From Planctomycetaceae bacterium (lineage in GTDB: Bacteria > Planctomycetota > Planctomycetia > Planctomycetales > Planctomycetaceae), in NCBI GenBank assembly GCA_023258825.1, contig JALQWE010000028.1:1-16695 (forward strand): 16,695 nt of DNA. Direction: 5' to 3'. Below, one piece after another: positions 1 to 9,500 of the stretch (position 1 is its first letter; each line of letters opens with the position of its first letter). The translations under genes and the position numbers were made by a program. Under the pieces are notes generated by a model. The model saw only the letters and a list, made by a program, of their open reading frames with translations. It ran no database searches and was not told the DNA's origin.

Positions 1-552
1 TGGCTGCGCAATGCCAGGGCGAATACCGCGAGCTGGTCGCTGAGCCCTGAGTGCCGGCGTGGGCCGTCAGCCTGCCCGGGGGGCCGCAGCTAATTGCACA
101 GCCGGCCTGAGGTGTTTGACCGAGCGGATATCGCAGCGGCGGGCGCACCAGCACTTCTCGACACGAGACCCTCGGTGGCATCTCACATATGCCCCCCCCC
201 ACCAACGACACCCACACTAACCCGCCCAGCAGCCAAGCCACCCACCAATTCCAGGGCCGGCAAAAATTGCCGACTATTCTCTAATCTGGGATTAAATTGT
301 TTTTTTTTTTGGCTTTTTTCTGGATTTTACGTTAGCGGGTGGGAACCGGTGGGTGGTTCTTCGCGTGCTCGCTCACGTCACGGGCTTGAAGTCTCTGGCA
401 AGTGTGTAGAATTTCCTGAACCAACGTGGAAGGTTTGCGCGGTTCGGGGGCGTCGACAGCACGTTTTGATGTCGACATCCTGGTGCTTCGGGCATAGCCG
501 TACGCGGTTAATTTTTAGCCTGTCCTGAGTTTATTGCGTGTAGGGGAAGTCA
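1..552. other. Non-coding leader upstream of the giant secreted protein
   Basis: I see no convincing gene here. The 144-residue open frame at 94-528 has low-complexity, Pro/Thr/Arg-rich content, no ribosome binding site and no recognisable family. Positions 3-50 could be the last 15 codons of a gene entering from the left (frame ends in ELVAEP then TGA at 48-50), but this is too short to judge. The stretch contains a run of nine C (192-200), a run of eleven T (300-310) and a run of six T (314-319). I could not identify a sigma-70-like promoter with proper spacing. A purine-rich GGGGAAG (543-549) directly precedes the ATG at 553 and fits a ribosome binding site for the giant gene. Confidence 0.5.
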
Positions 553-3500
553 ATGTCTGCAGCCTGGTTGAATCGTCTGAAAAAGTTCTTTTCAACTGGA
601 CGGCGGCGGAGATCGTTTTCCGAACACTCCTTAGAGCAACTTGAAAGTCGTCATTTACTGACACCGGCGTTGGTGGGTGGTGTCGTTGGTGCGGACCTGG
701 GACCGGTCGACATCAATTCAGATATCAAGTTGACGTTCACTGAGCCGATTCAGCGAGGCACGGCGGGCGAGATCCGCTTGTTTCATCAGCAGGGTCGGCT
801 GATCGAGGCATTTGCTGCGGCGACTGATAGCCGACTTTCTTTGTCGGGCAGCACGCTGACGATTGATCCCACGTGGGATCTGGATGGCAGTGCGGGTTAT
901 TACCTGCAGTTCGACGCGGGAAGTCTGCGCGGAACCGATGGCAGCAGCGTGTCGGGGATCACCGATGAATCCACGCTGGCGTTTCGCAGCGGTGTGGAGG
1001 TGTTGCAGGTTTCTGAGTGGAGTTCGATACGGGACGAGTTTCCCGGGACCGCCTCTGAAGCCATCGGAAATCATCGCGCATTGTACATGCGCGTGACGTT
1101 CCCGGATGTGAATCGAGCGCCCAACAGTCAGGGTTCTGCTGAGGCAGACATGGCGATGACGGGGCAGGCCTACATTGACAGCTCGCGTGGTCGCATGCCG
1201 GTCACGACGACATACACTCCGGTGATCACGGTGCCGTTTTCTTACGACTGGCTCAGCACGTTTGACTTGACGGTCAACGGGCTGGGGTTATTGCAGTCCG
1301 CCGCGCAGGCCGAGGCGGTCAAACTGGGCTACCGGATGGACGAGTACGACGTCCGCATTGTGCGAGTTGATAAGTCGCTGCGGTCGGGGGCCTCGTGGGG
1401 TGGTGGAGATTCGGTTTGGCTGGCCTGGGGCGGGGCGTCGGTGATTGTGCATGAGGCCGGGCATGCGTTGGGCTTCGGTCATGCCAAGTCGACCGACTTC
1501 TCTGGCACGGACGTCGAATATGGCAACTCGCTGGACTGGATGGGCAACGGAGGTTCGCTGGCTGACGTCTTCGGGATCAGGACTCAGACTGGAATTGGCT
1601 GGACTGAGTCGACCGACATCCTGACGGACCCGGGCAGCGGAGTGTACCGGCTGCATGGGGTGGACAGCGGCCGGAATGTGGTGGGCCAGTATTATGGGCT
1701 CTCCCAGAAAATCGCCGCCGATTCGCTGGGTGCTGATCCGGTTTACACGTTCGAGTTTCGACCGCGGCAGGGAGATTCACTGCGAGATGCCGTCGTGTTG
1801 CTCCGTAACGGCAAGCTGATTGACCTCACACCGGGCACATCTGGTGGTTTCCTCGATGGCGGCATTCGCCTCGGGCAGACCTACCAGATTCCAGGCAGTA
1901 CCGCACGGGTCAGTGTGGTGAATGCGGGCGCGGACTATGTGGATGTGAATCTGGAGCTGGGAAGTTTCAGCAGCAACGTGGCACCTTCGGTAAGTTTTTC
2001 AGCGAGTGCGACGACAGCCCGGCGTTTTGATCCAGTGACATTTTCGGCTTCAGCGGTGGATGCTGACGGCGACGAGTTGCTGTATGAATGGACCTTTGGC
2101 GACGGTGTCCGAGGGACAGGCCCGGTGCTGACTCGTGCGTTTCATCAATCGGCGGCACAGTCGGTGACGGTATCCCTCGTGGTGACTGATCGTCGGGGAG
2201 GAAAGACGACAGTTACGGGATCGATTGCTGTGGCCGCTGCCAGCACGGGAACACCCGCAGCGTTTGGTTCAACCACATCACCAGTGTATGCGTTGCCGTC
2301 CGTGTCGATTATTGCGACCGACAAGTTTGCTGCCGAAGGTGGCGACGTGGGTTCCGTTCAGGTCAGTCGCCTTGGCACGTCGACGGCTCAACCGCTGACC
2401 GTAGCCTTGTCATATTCGGGCACCGCACTGAGCATGTTTTCAGGGTTACCGGCGACGGTTGTGATTCCTGCGGGCGAATCGTCTGTGTCGTTCTCTGTGC
2501 AACCATCGGACGACACCGCGGTGCAGTCGTTGCGGGCATTGGACGTCAGCGTTACTGCGTCCAGTGACTACGTCATCAGCGGCCAGAACGGGCAGGCCCG
2601 AATCAGTGTGAATGATAATGACACGCCTGTGGTGACGATTGTTGCCACCGATGCCCTTGCGTCCGAGGGTGTTGCTCCTGATCGCAATACCGGGACGTTT
2701 TTGATCCGTCGTACCGGACCACTCGATCAGCCACTCAAGGTCTACTACGGTCTGATCGGCACAGCCCAGAACGGCGGAGATTTTGGACGGCTTGACGGCC
2801 AGGTAGTGATTGGTGCCGGCCAGGACTCCGTTTCGATCGTGATCAATCCGCTGGACGACACGATTGGCGAATCGCCAGAGACGGTGATTCTGACGCTGGC
2901 CGCCTTTGGGGATACATACAGTGTGGGTGAGCAGTTCATTGCTACGGTGACGATCAACGATGAGTCGGACTTGCCGACAGTCAACGTGCGTGCGTCCGGC
3001 TCGAGGGTCGAAGAGGGTGGCACCGGGCAGGTGACCTTTGAGGTGATTGGTGGCGACGGGTCTGCGTTGTGGATTCCTTACACCGTTTCGGGCACGGCAA
3101 CTTCCGGAGTGGACTACGCCGCGCAAACAGGACTGATCCAGGTGCCTGCGGGCAAAGGCACCCGAACGGCAGTGTTGAGTCTTGTGTCGACTGCTGATGG
3201 AGTTCAGGAGGACGACGAGACGATTGTCGTGAGTCTCAGCGCGAGTGCGAATAGCCAGTTTGGGGTCGATCGCAGTGCTGTTGTACAGATCGCCGATGTC
3301 GTGGACCTGACAAGTGGGCAGGACCGAGTGAGCGTCAGTCGACATTTCTCGGGTAGCGCCGCGCTGCCTGATGTCAGCGAAAGTACGGGTTCGCCTCTGT
3401 CGTTCTGGGTGACGCGACAGAATAGCACCGCGGACCGGACGGCGGTCACCGTGAACTTTGCGCTCCAGGGGACAGCGACGCCGGGTGTGGACTACACCGG

Positions 3501-6500
3501 TGTGGTACGCAATTCTGCAGGCGTGCAACTGAGCACATTCACGCCTGCCGCAACGAACGCCGTGACAATTCCCGCGGATCAGGCCGGTGTCATCGTGGAT
3601 CTGGTGCCAGTCGTTGACAGTGTGGTCGAGGGGACTGAGACGGTCGTGTTTTCGCTGGAGTCAGCCACAAGTGGGGCCCTGTGGATACCGCGTGCGGTGA
3701 ATCGGCAGGTGTCCGTTGTGCTGCTGGACAGCGATGCTGCCCCGGTCAAAGTCCGGTTTGCGAGCCTTGCGTCGGTCGTTGGTGAACCGCTCAAATCGTC
3801 GTGGGCGAAGCACACACTGGATGTTTCGCTCAGCCAGGCCGCAGCACAGGCGGTCACTGTTGACTACGCGGCCGCTGGTGGGGCGGCATTGGCCGCTGGC
3901 GGCGATTGGGCATTTGAAGTGCCTGTTGCCGGAAGCCAGCCTTCGACGTCCGGAACACTGACTTTTGCCCCGGGTGAGGTCACCAAAACGATCTCAGTCT
4001 GGATTCAGGCGGACAGAATTCCGGAGAGTGCAGAGTCGTTTGATGTGCGACTGCAGTATCCCCGGGGGGCATCGCTGGATTCAACCGGGGCAGTGCACCG
4101 CGTCAGCGTCTACGATAATGTGCCAGATGGCCTGGTGACGGAAGAGCGTTGGTCGGGAACTGCGGTGTATGACAATAACACCTGGGCGTCTGTATCGCCC
4201 TTCTATCAGGGGTTTCTGAATGGCCTGACGACGGCTCAGAATGTCGCGGACTCATATTCACGGCGGCTGACAGGTTACATCACAGCACCCGTGACCGGTG
4301 ATTACACGTTTTACGTGGCGGCAGACGACGCAGCGAAGCTCTATCTGAGTTCGACGGATTCTGCTGCCAACAAGAGCCTCGTGGCCTCACTGAGCAACTG
4401 GACGGCCTTTCAGCAGTGGGACAAGTACTCGTCGCAGAAGTCTGCTGTCATCACGCTGACGGCTGGCCAGCGGTACTACATTGAGGTGTTGCAGAAAGAT
4501 GTGGGTGGAGGAGACCATGTGTCCGTGGGATGGCAGCGGCCCGGTGACACCAGCATTTCTCCGATTTCCACAATCATGCCTGTTGCGGGCAGTGACAACC
4601 ACTATGTGCAGTTTGCGGTGACTTCCACCAGCCTTGTGGAAGGTGGTACTGGCGAAATTCTCGTGACACTGGATCGTCCGAGTGAAACTGCGGTGACTGC
4701 TGTGTTGACAGCCACTGGTGGCGTGGGAGTCACCGGTGCCGACTTTTCCACAGGTAGCCTGACAGTCACCTTTGCACCGGGGGAGTTGTCCCGTGTCGTC
4801 AGTTTCACGGCGGTGGCAGACAGTACAGCGGAATCACTGGAACGCGTGTCACTCAAACTGGCAAACGCCTCAGGGGCACGAATCAATAGTCCCGCGGAGC
4901 ACGTGGTCAGTATCACGGATGCTGCGGCACCTGTGATTACCGCGACTACCGGCTATGTTGTGCGTGGCCAGGCGAATGGGGCTGAGGTGATGCAGCTGAA
5001 CGCCGTGGCGGCAGCGGGACGCAGCATCAGTACGTGGGAGATATTGGCTGGGAACCCCGTGCTGGAAGGAAGTTCCACGCCGGCGTTTGCGGTTGATGCA
5101 ACGGGCAGGCTGACGATTGCCAATACGAATGCGCTGCCGTTTGTTTCGATGGACCTCGCGCTGGTCCTGCGGGTGACGGACAGCCAGGGCGCTTCGGCAA
5201 TTCGCACGGTTTCGGTTGTGGCGAACGGTCGCAGCATTCTGGAAGAGCGCTGGGAAGGTAGCACGCCCTACAATGCACGGGACTTTTCGGCGCAACCGGT
5301 CTATGTGGGCACCTTGTCGGAGTTTGATGCGGCACGTGACGTCGCTGACAGCTATTCTCGACGTGTCCAGGGCATCTTCACACCTGCCGTCAGCGGCGAC
5401 TACAGTTTCTGGATTGCGGCGAGGGATGCGGGCCGTCTGACGATTGCCCCGTTCAGCGACCCAACCAATGAAGTGGACCTTGCGACCTCGGGGGATGCCG
5501 CCTGGCAGGCATGGGATTCAGCGGATCAACAACAGTCCGCTCCGCAGTCACTAACCGCGGGCCAGCGCTACATCCTGCGGGCCTACCAGGTTGAGGGGAT
5601 CTGGGGCGATCATCTGTCGGTGGCGTGGTCCGGGCCGGGATTTTCACGACAGGTGATGCCGGGATCTGCGTTTCTGCCGGCCTTTCCGACCGTTCCGGTC
5701 GCTCGTCCGGCGTTGAGCGATTCGACGCCGCCGGCGGCAACCGCCTACTCTATCTCAACGACCGCATTGACGAACACGGGGACCAGCGGCAGTATCAGCG
5801 CGGGCCAGTTCACTAAGGATGCCACGCTGGGGTTCACGGGGACGGCTCAGGCTGGTTCTGTGGTGCGTGTTTACGCGGACCAGACGCTGGTCGGTCAGAC
5901 AGTGGCTTTACGCAGCGGCACATGGTCGGTAACGGCGGCAACTCTGGCGGATGGGATCTATCAGTTCCGGGCTGAAGTGGTTGACGAGCAGGGCAATGTG
6001 GGCATCACAGCGCCGGTCAGCTTCGAGGTGCGGACGAAGATCGAGGTCGACAATTTTGCTCTGCTGACGACGGGGAGTGGTGATGCGAAGTGGACGACCA
6101 GTGGTGCGGCGGTCAGCAGCACAGCCGGTGTCTCGCTGGGCGACCAGGGCGTCGTAGTTTATTCTGTTACGAATGGCTCTGTGTCTGATCTGATGGCGAC
6201 AGACGGAGTGAATGGGAATGTGCAGCTGGTGACACGCGGGCCGGCTTCGGCTACGGTTTCTGCAGGCGTGTCGACCACCTATGCTGGCATTTCGAACGAT
6301 GCTTCGCTGGTGCTGTTCGGAACCAATTCTCCGGCGTCCTTCGGGACTGGAGGAACGGCCTTCACTGATGAGAATCAGTTGCAGTCCGGGTCGTACAGTG
6401 ACTTGCTGGGCTTCAATCGAGCGACAGGTGAAGTGCAGTTGCTGACGTACGGCAGTGGTTCGAGCACGACTCGTTCAAGACAGGCCCAGATGGTCGGAGT

Positions 6501-9500
6501 GACTTCGGACAGCCGGTTTGTGGTGTTCACGACCGACTACGTGGAGCAGATCGGCAACTTTACCGCACCGGGGAAAGCGCAGCCAGCGAAGTGGGAGCTT
6601 GTGGCCGGTGGTTTTCCGACAACAGCCGGCAAGACGAAGGTCACAACTCTGCGAGTTGCGGATATTGATCCGACGCTGCTGACGCTGGCCATGTCCGGGG
6701 GATATATCACGAACAAGCCGTTGACCGCCAGTGTCAGCACAACCACGATCGTGCGGTCTGCGGGCACGTTGAGCTTCTGGGTACAGGGGCTCGACGGCAC
6801 CACGACCAAGGCCGTGAAGCTGGAATTGACGGATGTTGCAACTGGCATACTTGTGAAGGCCGTCGCGGCAAAATACACGTCGGGCAATCAGCCGAATTTC
6901 AACTGGAATACAAGTGGTACGGCTGGGCAGGTGGCGTCTTCCAATGGTGGGGCAGGTTACGCCGTCAGTGTGCTGGAGGTCGTAGGCGGGGCGCAGACCA
7001 GCAAGATGCTCGCTGAAGGCGCTGTGGCTTCACGGGATGTGGTCGCCTATGACGTCCTGACCGGGCAGTTGAAACTGCTGAGTCACTCGGCGACGGCGGG
7101 GAACACGGCCAGCGGTGCCGCAGGGGTTTCCGGGGTGACGTTGTCCGGAGATGGCCGTCATGTCCTGTTCACTGCGAATGACGCAAGCAAATTCGGCAAT
7201 GCGGGTGTGGCCTTCACGGATTCGTCACCTTCGACGGCCGACATTTTCGCTGTCGATGTAGCGTCCGGTGAGATTCGGTTACTGAGTCATGGGCCGACCG
7301 GAGACGGTGTCAGCGCTGGCGTTGCGGCCACTCTGGTTGGTGTGTCTCCCGATGGGGGATCAGCAGTGTTCAGCGCAGCGGATGCCGGAGTGTTTGGCTT
7401 TACCGATATCGCTCCGGCCGTGACGGACCTGTTCGCGGTCGATTTTTCGACCGGGGCGATTCGACAGATTTCGCACTCGGGCACCAGCACCACGACCAGC
7501 ATGGGCCAGGCGGTTGTGTTTGAAAAGGTCGCGGGGGGCGGTGTGTTTTTCGCCGCTGCCGATGCCACAAAGGCTGGATTCTCAGCGGATGCGAATACCG
7601 CTTCCAATGATCTTCTGCGATTTGACCTGACGACAGGTGGCCTGCAACTGATCAGTCACGCAATCTCGAACACACAGCAGGCGTTGAATGGTGTCTTCAA
7701 AGCTGGCAGCGTGACGGTGTCGCCGAACGGAAGGTTTGTGGCATTTGCGTCTGGCCTGCCGTCCAGCAGTGCCGGGTTCACCGTGAGTGTGTCCGGGGAC
7801 GCCCTGTTTCTGGCGGACCTGCAAACCGGCGCGATTCGCCTGCTGAATGGTAACAATGCTGAGGGCACGCGATTGTCGTATGGTGCCTGGGCAGGGATTG
7901 GGAACCAGACGTCTTCCCCTAGATTTTTCACTCCCGACAGCCAGACGCTGGTCTGGCAGACCAGTTATATGGGCTGGATCACAGTCGAAGATCGTAGCTT
8001 CGGCGCGGGGGTTGATTCGCAGTATGGGACTAGTGTGCTGGCCTTTGATTTGTCCGGTGGCGTTCCGATGGGAGGAACGGTCCGCTACAGTCGGGTGCTC
8101 TCACATACGGCAGCCAGCATCAACCAGATCGGTCTGAGTGTGACGCTGCGGGGAGTGACCGGAGACAGTCGCACGGCGATTTTCACGTCAACGAACGCCA
8201 CATCGTTCGGGAATGACGGAGTCGCCTTTACGGATACTGCAGTGAGTGCTGCTGACATCTTTGCCGTGGATCTCGCTTCTCGGCGCATCCGGCTGCTGAG
8301 TGGTGCCGACGGCGCATCCTTCGGGCAGGCCGCCACTTTTCAGGGGGTCACTCAGGGTTCTGCGGTCATCTTTGGCGTCACCGCTGTTGACGGAATGCCC
8401 AGTCTGGCCGGGACACTGACGGATTCCAACGGTCCGGGAACCGAACTTGTGACCAGCCGGTTGCGGTTGCTGGATCTTGCTGATGCAGACGATACTGTCG
8501 GAAACGGTACAAACACTGACAACATCACGTCAAAACGGAGTTTCTCGCTGACGTCATGGGCCCCACCAGGACGGACTGTCCAGTTGCTGGACAACGGAAC
8601 AAGTGTGGGAACTCAGACCGCGCCGGCAAATGGTCGGCTGACGTGGTCACTGACGAATGTCACCGTGGGTGTGCACGAGTATTCTCTGTGGTTCGGAGCG
8701 GAGTCGATTCCTTTCATTGACAGTTCAGACTCCAGTGCGTCCACACTGACGGTCACCGTCACAGGAAACGCTACCGGACCGTCCGATATCGGACTCTCCG
8801 GACAATCGCTGGCAGAGAATTCTGGTGCGGATGCCACCGTGGGAACCCTGTCCACGGTCAGTGATGGCTCCGGCGAGACCTTCACGTACAGCCTTGTGAG
8901 TGGTGAAGGCGGAACGGACAATGCGAAGTTCAGTATTTCCGGAAGCACGCTCCGCATGGTCAGCGATGCGAACTACGAGTCGCAGTCCAGTTACAGTATT
9001 CGAGTTCGGTCCACCACGACCGGGGGGCAGTTCGTCGAGAAGTCATTCGTGATCCTCGTGACAAATGTCAACGAAGCACCGACGACTTTGTCGTTGTCAT
9101 CGTACGACATCGCTGAGAATTCGGGAGCGTCGGCTCTGGTTGGTAACTTCAGCACGACCGATCCGGATTCGGGAGATACGTTTACGTATGAACTGGTCGC
9201 TGGGGCCGGCGACATGGACAACGGCCTGTTTACTGTCAGCGGCGGTTCGCTGCGGGCACAGAACAGTTTCAACTTTGAAGCTCAGTCAAGTTATTCCGTG
9301 CGAGTCCGGTCGACTGACCAGGGTGGGCTGACCACCGTGCGCGTTCTGACGATTGCGGTGACAAATGTGAATGAGTCGCCCACGGACATTCAGCTTTCGA
9401 CGAGCTCAATTGCAGAGAACGCGGCTGCGTCTGCCACAGTGGGGCAACTCAGCTCTGTCGATCCCGACGCCGGCGATACGTTCACTTATTCGCTTGTTAC

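Noticed and set aside
3..50. Possible last 15 codons of a gene entering from the left
   Set aside because: Too short to judge; any frame could stay open this long by chance.
94..528. Open frame of 144 codons before the giant gene
   Set aside because: Low-complexity composition, crosses the C and T runs, no ribosome binding site and no family resemblance.
2446..3528. Minus-strand open frame of 360 codons inside the giant gene
   Set aside because: Shadow of a GC-rich coding region; rich in Arg and His with no domain, and the plus-strand frame has clear Calx-beta repeats here.
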